From contig CAZPHC010000017.1 of assembly GCA_964586155.1 (NCBI GenBank), positions 62,001 to 126,000 of the forward strand: a DNA stretch of 64,000 nt, read 5' to 3'. The notes under the pieces were generated by a model that was not told the origin of the DNA, made no database searches, and was given only the letters and a program-made list of their open reading frames with translations. This document shows positions 46,981 through 59,925 of this stretch, piece after piece. Position 1 is the first letter of the stretch; every line of letters begins with the position of its first letter. The position numbers were made by a program, and so were the translations under genes. This DNA is from SXNM01 sp964586155. GTDB lineage: Bacteria; Myxococcota_A; UBA9042.

Positions 46981-49638
46981 CTAGAACTCGCCGCGGATGC
47001 CGAAGCTCGGGATGATCGGCAGGCCGGCCAGCACGGTGCTCTGCGTGGCGTCGAAGTTGTATTGCAGGCCTTCGGGGTTGGCGCGGTTGTACGCGTTCTG
47101 CACGTCGATGTAGAGGCCGAGCAGGAAGCGGTTGAAGACGAAGGTCTTGTCGACGCGCACGTCGAGCTGGTGGAAGGCCGGGATCCGGTTGCAGAAGACA
47201 CAGCCCGACTGGACCTGCGAGTAGCTGTCGTTCTGCTCGTTGTAGACCGCGGTCGCGACGGCGGTGTTCGGGTTGCCCGTGACGTAGCGCCAGCGCGCGC
47301 CGATCGACCAGTTGTCGGGCAGCTTGTACGAGCCGAGCACGGCGAGGATATGCGTCTGGTCGAAGTTGAACGGACGCTCCTGCGCGCCCGGGCGATCGAC
47401 GCGGCGGGCCTGGCTCAGCGTGTAGCTGATCCAACCGAAGAAGTTGCTGGCCAGCTGGTGCCGGACCAGCAGCTCCATGCCGACGACGTGGCCCTTGCCG
47501 GTGCTCTCGTAGGGCACCTCGGGGAAGAGGCCGGCCGCCGGCACCGGGATGTCCCAGAGCTGCTTGTTGTAGCCGGTGACGTCGACCGAGATCGCGTCGG
47601 TGACCTGGAATTCCGCGCCGAGCGAGGTCTCCCAGCCGCGCTGCGGCACCAGCAGCGGGTTGCCGACGGGCGGCGCGCTCAGCAGCTGGGGCTGCGGCTG
47701 CTGGCTGGTGGTGCCCGACGCCGCCTTGAGCGTCAGGCCCTGCATCGCGCGCCAGCGCACGTTCAGGCGTGGTGTGTAGGTCTGGGCGTTGGCCAGCTTG
47801 CGGTAGAAATCGACGCGCGCGCCCGCGACGATCTCGAGGTCCGGCGAGATCTCGAACACCGAGTCGACCCAGAGCGCCGGCTGGTATTGGCTGCCCGTCT
47901 GCTGGGCGAAGATGGTGCGTGCGCTCGCCGCGTTGCCGCCGCCGCCGCCGCCGCCGTCGGCGCCCTGGCGCACGTTGGGCACCAGCACCTCGATGGTGAA
48001 GGGCTGCCAGACCCAATCCATGCCGGTGCGCAGCTTGACCGGGCCGGTGCCGAAGGTGAAGTCCTGGCGCAGCGTGAACTCGTTGGTGGTCAGGTCGAAG
48101 CGGAACACGTCACCGAGGCCGAAGTTCAGCATCGACAGCACCGAAGCGAAGGTCGTGCGGCTCTGGAAGCCGTCGCCGTCGTGGCGCAACACCGCGAGCG
48201 CGCCAAAGAACGTGGTCGCGGTCGAGATGTTGCCGCGCGCGGCGGGGAAGGCGGCCGGCGGCTCGTCGAGCACGGCGCGCAGCTTGTCGTCCGAGCCGAA
48301 GGCGAACGCCGTGAAGTTGGTGCGCGAGCTCAGGCGATGGTCGTACTTGAGCTGGAAGTCGTAGTAGCGCGGCGCCAACGTCAGCGGCAGGGCCTTGGCC
48401 AGCGGCGGCGCGGCGAGGATGGCGTCGATGTAGCTGCGACGTGCCGCGATCGTCACGTCGCCGCGCTCGCCGACCGGACCTTGCAAGAAGAAACCGGTGT
48501 GGAAGACGTTCGACTCGACGTAGCCCTTCCACTTGCGCTCGGTGCGCGGCACCGCCAGCCGGGCCTGCAGCACGCCGCCGGTGCCGCGGCCGTAGCGCAC
48601 GGGGAAGCCGCCGGGCAGGAAGTCGATGCCTTCGAGCACGTCGGTGTTGAAGATCGAGTAGATGCCGGCGAAGTGGTACAGGCCGGGCACGCGCACGCCC
48701 TCGACGAAGACCTGGGTGTCGCCTGGGGCCGAGCCGCGCACGACGATGAAGCCCGCACCGCCCGGGGGCCGCGCCACGCCGGGCAGGCTCTGCACGACCT
48801 TGAAGGTGTCGCCGTTGGCGCCGGGCAGCTTCTGGATCTCCTCGATCGAGAGCGAGCGCCGGGTCGCTTCGCCCGGCTGCGGCGGCGCGGTCGCGGTCGC
48901 GCGATAGACCGCGTACGACAGGCGCGTGGCGCGCAGCGTGACCTCGGTCGTCTCGCCCTGGCGGATGACGACGCGCTGGCGCAGCGGCTTGTGCTCGACG
49001 CCCGGCATCGACAGGGTCGCGGGGCCGGCAGGCAGCGGGCCGAAGCGGAAGCCGCCGTCGCTGTCGGTCACGGCCTCGGCGTCGGTGCCGTCGACGTAGA
49101 GCGTGGTGCCGATGACCGGGCGGCCCGTGCCGCGCTCGATGACGCGGCCCTGCAGGCTGACGAAGCCGTCGGGGGTCCGCTCCTCGCCGCGGCGATCGTA
49201 GCGGCCGAGGCCGGCGCTGCGGGCCCGGCGGCTGAACTCGACCTTCGGCGTGAAGACGAAGCGGTACTGGATCGCCACGCGCACGGCCTTGCCGCCCTGG
49301 GTCGCCGGCGAGAAGCGCAGCTTGCGCGCGGCCGCCATCGCTGATTCGTCGAATTCCGGGCCAGCCGAGCGCACCACCGTGACCTTGCTGACGCTGCCGT
49401 CGGCCTCGATGACGATCTGGACGATGACCTCGCCGCGCAGGCCGCGTGCTTGCATCTCGGGCGGCATCTCGGGCTCGACGGCCTCGAGCAGCGCGGGCGG
49501 TTGCACGGGGGCGGGCGCCGGCGCGGCCGCGGCGCCGAACGCCAACAGCAGCGTCAAGGCACCAGCGAGCGCGGCGGCCCGCCAGCAAGCGGCCCGGACG
49601 GTGGTCGCTCGGGCGGACAGGGTCAGGGGCTGGGTCAT
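46981..49638 (-). CDS. TonB-dependent receptor with N-terminal TonB-like domain (second copy)
   Basis: This 885-residue receptor follows the order signal peptide (ALAGALTLLLAFGAAAA), TonB C-terminal-like domain (about 52-132; MPPEMQARGLRGEVIVQI, EADGSVSKV, RFSPATQGG), carboxypeptidase-regulatory-like domain (about 155-235), plug (SIEEIQKLPGANGDTFKVVQSLPGV, RGSAPGDTQVFVEGVRVP), and beta-barrel ending in GEF. A seven-glycine tract occurs in a presumed outside loop (nt about 47938-47960). GGAGA eight bases before the ATG sets the start at 49638. It has the same arrangement as the receptor at 16516-19200 but no Exb genes beside it. The ligand is unknown. Confidence 0.9.
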   Translation of the reverse strand: MTQPLTLSARATTVRAACWRAAALAGALTLLLAFGAAAAPAPAPVQPPALLEAVEPEMPPEMQARGLRGEVIVQIVIEADGSVSKVTVVRSAGPEFDESAMAAARKLRFSPATQGGKAVRVAIQYRFVFTPKVEFSRRARSAGLGRYDRRGEERTPDGFVSLQGRVIERGTGRPVIGTTLYVDGTDAEAVTDSDGGFRFGPLPAGPATLSMPGVEHKPLRQRVVIRQGETTEVTLRATRLSYAVYRATATAPPQPGEATRRSLSIEEIQKLPGANGDTFKVVQSLPGVARPPGGAGFIVVRGSAPGDTQVFVEGVRVPGLYHFAGIYSIFNTDVLEGIDFLPGGFPVRYGRGTGGVLQARLAVPRTERKWKGYVESNVFHTGFFLQGPVGERGDVTIAARRSYIDAILAAPPLAKALPLTLAPRYYDFQLKYDHRLSSRTNFTAFAFGSDDKLRAVLDEPPAAFPAARGNISTATTFFGALAVLRHDGDGFQSRTTFASVLSMLNFGLGDVFRFDLTTNEFTLRQDFTFGTGPVKLRTGMDWVWQPFTIEVLVPNVRQGADGGGGGGGNAASARTIFAQQTGSQYQPALWVDSVFEISPDLEIVAGARVDFYRKLANAQTYTPRLNVRWRAMQGLTLKAASGTTSQQPQPQLLSAPPVGNPLLVPQRGWETSLGAEFQVTDAISVDVTGYNKQLWDIPVPAAGLFPEVPYESTGKGHVVGMELLVRHQLASNFFGWISYTLSQARRVDRPGAQERPFNFDQTHILAVLGSYKLPDNWSIGARWRYVTGNPNTAVATAVYNEQNDSYSQVQSGCVFCNRIPAFHQLDVRVDKTFVFNRFLLGLYIDVQNAYNRANPEGLQYNFDATQSTVLAGLPIIPSFGIRGEF

Positions 49639-49768
49639 CGACGGCGTCTCCACTGGCGGCGCTTGTGTGCATTCGATGCGACGAGGCGCGAATCGGTGCA
49701 GCCCGGCGGTTGTCTGGGGGCGCCGGTCGCACGCTGCGGACGCGCGGCGCGGGCGCGGCGCTGCGGCG

Positions 49769-50290
49769 TCAGGCTCCTGTCGAGCCGAAGCCGCCCTGGT
49801 CGCGCTCGCTGGCGTCGAGCGTGTCGACGTCGCGGAACACGGCCCGGTAGCACGGCTGGACCACGAGTTGGGCGATGCGCTCGCCCCGGCGGATGCTGAC
49901 GCTCTCCTTGCCGTGGTTGATCAGCAGCACCGCCACCTCGCCGCGGTAGTCCGCGTCGATCGTGCCCGGGCCGTTGAGCACGGTCAGGCCGGCGCGATGG
50001 GCGAGGCCCGATCGGGGCCGGATCTGTGCCTCCCAGCCCGAGGGCAGGGCGATGGCGAAGCCGGTCGGCACCAAGGCGCGCGTCCCGGGCGGGATGATCA
50101 GCGTCTCGACGACGGCGGCGCAGAGGTCGGCGCCGGCCGCCTCGGGCGTCATGTAGCGCGGCGGTGGGATGTCGCTGTCCTGCTCCGGGCGCACGCGCAG
50201 CAGCGCGACGGGCACGTTGGCGCCGGGCGCGGCTGGCTGGGCGGAGGTCTCCCGGCGGCCGGGCGGTGTCGGGTTGCTGGGGGCGGTCAT
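49769..50290 (-). CDS. dut: dUTP diphosphatase
   Basis: All five dUTPase motifs are present in a 173-residue protein: AGADL (52-56), RSGLA (93-97), GTIDADYRGEV (109-119, with catalytic D114), RRGERIAQLVVQP (134-146) and RDQGGFGSTG (163-172). The trimeric enzyme hydrolyses dUTP to dUMP and pyrophosphate, keeping uracil out of DNA. The Pro/Ala-rich first 24 residues are longer than in E. coli. GAGGA six bases before ATG sets the start at 50290. It lies 130 bp downstream of no obvious partner and is divergent from the histidine ammonia-lyase gene. Confidence 0.96.
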   Translation of the reverse strand: MTAPSNPTPPGRRETSAQPAAPGANVPVALLRVRPEQDSDIPPPRYMTPEAAGADLCAAVVETLIIPPGTRALVPTGFAIALPSGWEAQIRPRSGLAHRAGLTVLNGPGTIDADYRGEVAVLLINHGKESVSIRRGERIAQLVVQPCYRAVFRDVDTLDASERDQGGFGSTGA

Positions 50291-50450
50291 GGCGCGTCCT
50301 CGACGGGTGCGCGGCGGGCGCGGGGGGCGTGCGCGCGAGATGCGCGACGGCGACCGCAGTGGATCACGCAAGCGGCCGCACCGTCAATCGCTGCGCGTCG
50401 CCACGGGCCGTGACGGCTGGGCGATGTGCGCGGCCGCATCGGCGGCCCGG

Positions 50451-50479
50451 CTGCAACTCGGCGCACACGGGTGTAGAGT
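50451..50479 (+). promoter_or_regulatory. Possible promoter of the hutH transcription unit
   Basis: CTGCAA at 50451-50456 and TAGAGT at 50474-50479 are 17 bp apart, about 43 bp before the hutH ATG. The -35 match is weak. Confidence 0.35.
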
Positions 50480-50522
50480 CCGCGCCGCGGTCGTCCGACG
50501 CGGGCGACGTGCAGGAGCCCCG

Positions 50523-52072
<1,550 letters not shown>

Positions 52073-52073
<1 letters not shown>

Positions 52074-53896
52074 TGACGGCGCGGCAGCTGGCGGCGATCC
52101 TCGTCGCGGCCGGGGTGGTGCTGCACCTGCCGGTGCTGCTCTGGGGCGTGCCCGGGGCCGACTCGTGGGCCAACGACGCGGTCGCCTCGCGCGACGCCCT
52201 CGCCGGGGTCGGCCTCTGGGTCCAGCCTGGCGAGTTCTTTCGCTACCCGCCCGGTCATCTGCTGCCGCTTGCGCTGCTCTGCCTGCCGGTCGTCGTCGCG
52301 GCCCTGCTGCGCTGCGAGCTCGTGCCCGGCGACGTCGGCTTCCAGAAGGCGTTCATCGCCGCGATGGTGCACGAGCCGTACATGGTCTGGGCCACCGTCA
52401 GCGCACGCCTCGTCACGATCGCGATGGCGGCGGTGCTCGCCTGGACGATCTGGAGCTGGCTGCGTCGTCGCTGGGGCGAACGCGCCGGGCTGCTCGGGCT
52501 CGCGCTCTCGCTCGGGCACCTGCCGCTGGTCTACTACGGCGCGACCTCGAACCTCGATCTGCCGGGCTTGATGTGGCTGGTCCTCGGCCTGCACTGGCTC
52601 GACGCCGCGATCACGGCCCCGACGGCGGTGTCGCGGTCGCGCTGGCGCGGGATCGGCGCCGCGCTGGCGATGGCGGTCGCGACCAAGGATCAGCTGGCGG
52701 CGGCCCTGGTGCTGGGCCTGCCGTTGGCGCTCGGCCTGCGCTTGTGGACGCTGCGCCCCGGCGCCGAGCCGGAGCCTGACCTCTCGGAGGCCGCCGGGGC
52801 AGCCTCGCGCGGGCCGCTGCGGGCCGCCTTGGTCCGCGGTCTCGGCCAGGGCGCGCTCGCGGCCGCGGTGACCTATGGCGTCGCCGGCGGGCTGCTGTGG
52901 AACCCGCTCGGCTGGTGGCGTCGGGTGCAATGGCTGCTCGGCCCGGCCAGCCAGCAATGGCACGACTACGCCGCCGACGGTGCCGGCCGACTCGCGCTGC
53001 TCGGCGATCTCGCGCGCGGGGTCTTCGACGCGCCGTGGGCGCTCGGCCTGGGGCCTTGGCTGGCGATCGCGGCGCTGGTCGGCATCGTCCGCGCCGCCAT
53101 GCAGCCGCGCGACGAGCGGGCCGGGGCGCTGCTGCCGCTGGCGGCCGGGGCCTCCTTCGTCGTGCTGTTCAACCTCGGGGCGCTGCGCGCCAGCCCGCGC
53201 TTCGCCCTGCTGCCGGGCGTGATGGCGTTGATGCTCGCGGCCATCGCCGGGGGCTGGTTGCTCGACGCCGCCGAGCAGGCGCAGCCGCGCCTGCGCCGGC
53301 TGCTGACGGTGCTGCTCGCCGGCTGGATCGTCAGCGCCGCCGCCTGGCAGCAGGTGCGGCTGGTCGCGACCTGGGCCCACGACCCGCGCGACGACGCCAG
53401 CGCCTGGCTGCGCGACCACGCGACGCCGGCGACGTCGATCGAGGTCTACGCCAAGAACTACCAGCTGCCGCGCTTGCCGCAGATCGGCCGCGCGTGGCGG
53501 ATCGACCGCACCGACGTGGCCAGGCGCAACCCGATCGAGGGGCTCGAAGAGCGCCCGGGCCCCTATGGCGCCATCGCCGCGCGGGATCCGACGTTCGTCG
53601 TGCTGGTCGACAGCCATTCGGCGTCGTTCTTGAGCGAGGCGCCGACGGCGGGCCGCGCGCGCAACGTCGAGACCGAGCAGCGCAGCACCGACGCCGACGC
53701 CCGCGGCCACTTCGAGGCGCTGCTCGGCGGCCAGACCCCCTGGCAGCAGGTGTGGATCGGGCGCTACGATGGCTGGGGGCCGTTCGCGGCGGTGCGGCTG
53801 CACAACTCGCTGGCCCCGACCGTGCGCATCTTCGCGCGCGGACCTGGATCCCACCGCGCAACTGCGCCCGCAGGCGACGCTCCGGAGCGACGATGA
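52073..53896 (+). CDS. GT39/ArnT-like membrane glycosyltransferase
   Basis: This 607-residue protein has about ten hydrophobic segments. Its first periplasmic loop carries WGVPGADSWANDAV with Asp residues, then FFRYPPGHLLPLALL. An early loop Asp and a YPP(G)H-type motif are typical of polyprenyl-phosphate-dependent glycosyltransferases of the PMT/ArnT group. It probably transfers a lipid-linked sugar to lipid, glycan or protein on the periplasmic side. The GTG start overlaps the hutH stop, and the stop overlaps the maf start (ATGA). A soluble C-terminal part (about 440-607) follows the last helix. Substrate unknown. Confidence 0.78.
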
Positions 53897-54498
53897 TCCC
53901 CTTGCCCGTGCCGCTGATCCTGGCGTCGACCTCGCGCTATCGCCGCGCCCAGCTCGAGCGCCTCGGCGTCGAGTTCGAGGCCGTCGCGCCGCCGATCGAA
54001 GAGGAGCGCATCACCGCCGAGGGGCCGCGCTCGACCATCGCCCTGCGCGCGGCGTTCAAGGCCTGCTCGGTGCAGGAGCTGCCCGAGTACGAGCATTGCT
54101 GGATCCTCGGCGCCGACCAGGGCGTCGTCCTGCGCGGGCCGGACGGCCAGGACACGCTGCTCGGCAAACCCGGCGACCCCGAGCGGGCCGTCGCCCAGCT
54201 GATGCAGCTCTCGGGCCGCAGCCACGAGCTCTTCACCGCGATCGCGCTGGCGCTGCCGGGCGGCGACCTGCTCGAAGCGCACGAGACCGTGACGATCACG
54301 ATGCGCGCCTTCGCCGAAGACGAGGCCCGCGAGGTCGTGATGCGCGACCAGAGCTGGGATTGCGCCGGCAGCTACAAGATCGAAGGCGCCGGGCCGTGGC
54401 TGATGGACCGCGTCGAGAGCCTCGACCCGACCAGCATCGAGGGCCTGCCGCTGCTGGCCGTCGGCCGCCTGCTGCGCGCCGCGGGCCGGGCTGGCTGA
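53893..54498 (+). CDS. Maf-family nucleotide pyrophosphatase, YceF-like
   Basis: This 201-residue protein has the Maf motifs LASTSRYRRAQLERLG at the start, EERI, GADQG in place of the usual SDQ, and GKPGDPERAVAQLMQLSGRSHE, ending with IEGAGPWLMDRVESLDPTSIEGLPLLAV. These are the core of Maf/YhdE/YceF enzymes, which hydrolyse non-canonical or modified nucleoside triphosphates such as m7GTP or dTTP/UTP. The ATG overlaps the preceding stop. The subfamily is inferred from the ASTSRYR start; it should be checked experimentally which nucleotide it takes. Confidence 0.88.
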   Translation: MIPLPVPLILASTSRYRRAQLERLGVEFEAVAPPIEEERITAEGPRSTIALRAAFKACSVQELPEYEHCWILGADQGVVLRGPDGQDTLLGKPGDPERAVAQLMQLSGRSHELFTAIALALPGGDLLEAHETVTITMRAFAEDEAREVVMRDQSWDCAGSYKIEGAGPWLMDRVESLDPTSIEGLPLLAVGRLLRAAGRAG

Positions 54499-54593
54499 CG
54501 GCTCGGACGCGGCGTGCTACAGACGCGCTGCAAACACCGCTGGGTGCGGCGCGTCGTGACGACTCGGTTCGCGCGGCGGCGACGGAGGAATCG

Positions 54594-56462
54594 ATGGCGA
54601 AGCGCAGCTCGAAGAAGGAGCAGCCGACCCCGGCCGCGGCGACCGCTGGCGACACCGGCGCGCCGGCGACCGAGGCGACCGACGCCGCCGCGGCGCCCGC
54701 TGCGCCTGCCCCGGCGGCGCAGGAGCTCGGCGAGCCCGTCATCGCCGCCGACGGCGCGATCCTGCTGCAGGCCTGGACGCCGCTCGGGCGCTCGCTCGAC
54801 AGCCGCATCGGCCGGGCGGCGTGGCCGACCTGGGCGGCCAAGCTCTTCGCCGACGAGGCGGTGCCCCATATCGCCCATGACTCCGGCACGCTCTCGGCCC
54901 GCAACGGTCGCGTGATCGCGGCCTGGCTCGACGAAGCCGAGGCCGCCGGCACGCTGCCCGAGACGGTCGTGCTGGTCGAAGCCGGCATCGGCACGGGCCT
55001 GCACCTGCGCTACCTGTTGCGCGCGCTCGTCGCCCACGCCGAGGCCAACGGCGCCGCCTGGCTGTCGCGGCTGCAGGTCTGGGCCACCGACGTCAGCCGC
55101 GATCTGCTCGTGCAGGCCCGAGATCGCGGCCTGTTCACCTCGTCGATCGACGTGCGCTACGCGCTGCTCGACGTGGTGCGGCCCTCGGTCGTGCTGCCGC
55201 TCGACGCCGCCGGCCGCGTCCTGCCCGAGCGCGACCTCGCCGGCACGATCGCCGTCTGGATCGCCAACTACGTGCTCGACCTGATGCCCGCCGACATGTT
55301 CCGCCGCGTGCGCCGGGCCGACGGCGGCGTCGTCTGGCAGGCCGTGCTGGCCCAGACCTGGCTCGGTGCGCCGCAGGAGCTCGATCGCTTCGTCGATCTC
55401 GGCGTCGACGAGGTCCGCGCCCTGGCCGCCGAGGGTTCGGCCCTGGCGATGGCGCGGCTGGCCGACATCTGGTCGTTGCTCGAGGTCGAGATCCGCGCCT
55501 ACGACCTCGACGCCGACGTGATCCCGGACGCCGCGCTGCACGGCACGGTCGCCGACGCGATCGAGGCCGCGCTCGGTCGCGATCACGCCGCGCTGGCCGA
55601 CGGCACGCTGGTGCACCATTCGGGCGGCGCCCTGGTCGTGCTCGAGCGCGTCGGCGCGGCGCTGCTGCCTGGCGGCATCGCCCTGGTCCGCGATCTCGGC
55701 GGCGCCACGGCCGAGGAGGTCGCCGTCCCGCGCGGCGCGGCCCACTACGGCCCGACGATCGCGACGGGGTTGTCGCTGTTCGAGCTCGACATCGCCTTCG
55801 CCGACGGACGCGCCGGCTGCGCCCTGGTCCGGCCTGCCCACGACGGCCCGCGGGCCCAGGCCTCGCGCTTGCTGGTGCGTGGCGGCGCGGCCGCGGCGCC
55901 GGGGGCGGTGCGCGCGTTCGTCGCGGCGCTCGACGGCGCGACCATCGCCAGCGCCGAGGCGCAGGTCCAGGCCGCGCGCGACGCCGCCGATCCGACCGCG
56001 GCGATCGAGGGCTTCCGCGCCGCGCTCAAGCAGGATCCCGCCAACTGGCACCTGCTCTACGAGGCCGGCCGCGTCGCGCTCGAGCGCGCCGGCAACGCCC
56101 AGCTCGCGGCGTTCCTGGCCCGCGAGGGCCTGCGGATCAACGCCTCGACCAGCGGCGAGCTCTGGTGCCTGCTCGCCGACGCGGTCTGGGCCCTCGGCGA
56201 TCGACGCACCGCGCGGGCGGCGTACGGCGAGGCGCTGCGCATCCGGCCGCGCGACGCCCGGGCCCACTACGGCGCGGCCTACGTCGACGCCGAGCGCGGC
56301 CGCTTCGACAGCGCGCTCGAGCACATCGGCCAGGCGCTGGCCCACGATCCCGATGGCCGCTTGCGCGCCGAGGTGTTGCAGCTGCTGGACGTCTGCCTGC
56401 GGGGCCAGGCCGTCGCCCGCAGCGAGGACGCCGCCCGCATCGCCAAGCGCACCGACCGCTGA
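54594..56462 (+). CDS. SAM-dependent methyltransferase-like protein with C-terminal TPRs
   Basis: This 622-residue protein has an Ala/Pro-rich N-terminal 45 residues, then a region with SRIGRAAWPTWAAKLF and VLVEAGIGTGLHLRYLLRAL (about 125-145). The latter is the glycine-rich SAM-binding motif of Rossmann methyltransferases, followed by LQVWATDVSRDLL at the second-strand acidic position. The layout resembles the MidA/NDUFAF7-like group. The last 180 residues are TPR-like repeats (DPANWHLLYEAGRVALERAGN, INASTSGELWCLLADAVWALGD, ARAHYGAAYVDAERGRFDSALEHI). GGAGG six bases before ATG sets the start. It is 95 bp after maf. The methyl acceptor is unknown. Confidence 0.75.
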   Translation: MAKRSSKKEQPTPAAATAGDTGAPATEATDAAAAPAAPAPAAQELGEPVIAADGAILLQAWTPLGRSLDSRIGRAAWPTWAAKLFADEAVPHIAHDSGTLSARNGRVIAAWLDEAEAAGTLPETVVLVEAGIGTGLHLRYLLRALVAHAEANGAAWLSRLQVWATDVSRDLLVQARDRGLFTSSIDVRYALLDVVRPSVVLPLDAAGRVLPERDLAGTIAVWIANYVLDLMPADMFRRVRRADGGVVWQAVLAQTWLGAPQELDRFVDLGVDEVRALAAEGSALAMARLADIWSLLEVEIRAYDLDADVIPDAALHGTVADAIEAALGRDHAALADGTLVHHSGGALVVLERVGAALLPGGIALVRDLGGATAEEVAVPRGAAHYGPTIATGLSLFELDIAFADGRAGCALVRPAHDGPRAQASRLLVRGGAAAAPGAVRAFVAALDGATIASAEAQVQAARDAADPTAAIEGFRAALKQDPANWHLLYEAGRVALERAGNAQLAAFLAREGLRINASTSGELWCLLADAVWALGDRRTARAAYGEALRIRPRDARAHYGAAYVDAERGRFDSALEHIGQALAHDPDGRLRAEVLQLLDVCLRGQAVARSEDAARIAKRTDR

Positions 56463-56496
56463 GCGGCCGGCGCGCCCGCTGCGGCGTGCATCGACC

Positions 56497-58500
<2,004 letters not shown>

Positions 58501-58670
58501 CGGATCCCCCCACACATGGGCCAAGGCGGTGGCGATGGCGCTGGTGCTGGCGGCGGCGCTCCGGCTCGACCGGGCGTCGCACGCGCAGGCTGGCCGCGCG
58601 CGCGCAGTCGATAGCATACTTGCGCGCAGCGGTCACCGTGGCCGCCGACGATCCTGCCGCCGGAGCCGCC

Positions 58671-59831
58671 ATGACCCTGCCATCGATCCCGGATCCTCGC
58701 GCTCCTCGGCCCTGTCGCCGCGCCGCAGCCGCGACGCTGCGGCCCTTCGGCGCGCTGCTCACTTGCCTGCTCGCCACCGTCGTCGCGGCGCCCGGTGGCG
58801 CCAAGCCGGCGCAGACGTCGCTCTCGCTGATGGGCCAGCTGCGCCATCAGGCCGAGCCGGCGGTCGACGATCCCGCGACCTCTGCCGACGAGGGGGCCGG
58901 GCCCGATCGCCACGACTTCACGCTGCGCCGCCTGCGCCTGGGCGGGGCCGCGCGCAAGGGCGACGTCAGCGCCAAGGTCCTGGTGGCGCTCGATCGCGGC
59001 AAGGTCCGCCTGCTGACGGGCGCCGCGACCCTGCGCTTGCCTTCCAAGGTGCGGCTGACGGTCGGCCAGACCAAGCGCTTGTTGAGCCAGGCGTACCTCG
59101 ATGGCTCGGCGCACCAGCGGCTGATCGAGCGCGCGGCGCTGTCGGATTCCTTTGGCGGCGAGCGCGACATCGGCGCCGTCGTTTCGTGGCGCAGCGACGA
59201 CAAGCGCGTCGAGGCGCGGCTCGCTGTGTGGAACGGCGCCGGCCCCAACGTCGCCGGCAACACCGTGGGCCTGCCCTGGTTCGAAGGCCGCATCGACGCC
59301 CAGATCGGCGCGCGCGTCGACGTCGAGGACCCCGAGATCCGCGACGATCTCGGCCTGCGGCTGGGCGCCGCAGCGTCGTGGGGCCGCCTGGCCGCCGAGC
59401 GCAGCGACGCGAGCGGGCTCGTGACCCGCTACGACAACCAGATCGCCGCCTCGGCCACCGCGGCGCTGCGCGCGGCCGGCGTCGAGCTGCGGGTCGAGGC
59501 GCTGACCCGGCGCGACGCGCCTGTCGACGCGCGCGAGGCGGCGTCCGGGCCGCTCGAGGTCGCCACCGTGCAGCAGGTCGGCGTCTGGGGCCAGCTCGCG
59601 TGGCAGGTGGCCAAGCGCTGGCAGCTCGCCGCCCGCGTCGAGCACCACGTCCGCGATCTCGACAACGACGATCGTTGGGGCCGGCGCATCGACGCAGGCG
59701 TCAGCTGGCGCCCCGAACGCGACGACGACCTCAAGCTGCAGCTCGGCTGGCAACGGCGCGACGAGGGCCGCGGCGGCGGCACGTCGATGGTGACGCAGCG
59801 GCTACAGCTGCAGCTGCAGTGGCGCCTGTAG
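58671..59831 (+). CDS. Outer-membrane porin, OprO/OprP-like
   Basis: This 386-residue protein has a signal peptide (FGALLTCLLATVVAAPGGA). It then shows the pattern of phosphate-selective porins: RHDFTLRRLRLGGAARKGDV, VRLTVGQTKRLLSQAYLDG, ERAALSDSFGGERDIGAVVSW, NGAGPN, and a C-terminal run of strands ending LQLQLQWRL. A terminal hydrophobic-aromatic strand is typical of outer-membrane barrels. Start at 58671 is chosen for GGAG six bases upstream. In known porins of this type the anion specificity depends on loop lysines and arginines; the anion here cannot be read. It diverges from the transketolase gene. Confidence 0.8.
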   Translation: MTLPSIPDPRAPRPCRRAAAATLRPFGALLTCLLATVVAAPGGAKPAQTSLSLMGQLRHQAEPAVDDPATSADEGAGPDRHDFTLRRLRLGGAARKGDVSAKVLVALDRGKVRLLTGAATLRLPSKVRLTVGQTKRLLSQAYLDGSAHQRLIERAALSDSFGGERDIGAVVSWRSDDKRVEARLAVWNGAGPNVAGNTVGLPWFEGRIDAQIGARVDVEDPEIRDDLGLRLGAAASWGRLAAERSDASGLVTRYDNQIAASATAALRAAGVELRVEALTRRDAPVDAREAASGPLEVATVQQVGVWGQLAWQVAKRWQLAARVEHHVRDLDNDDRWGRRIDAGVSWRPERDDDLKLQLGWQRRDEGRGGGTSMVTQRLQLQLQWRL

Positions 59832-59925
59832 CGACAGGTCGGCTCGCCACGCGGCGTCAGGCATCGGTTCCTGTCGCCGCAGTTCTGAGGCATGCTCCGC
59901 TACGCAGGTCGACGCGGGAGTCTCG

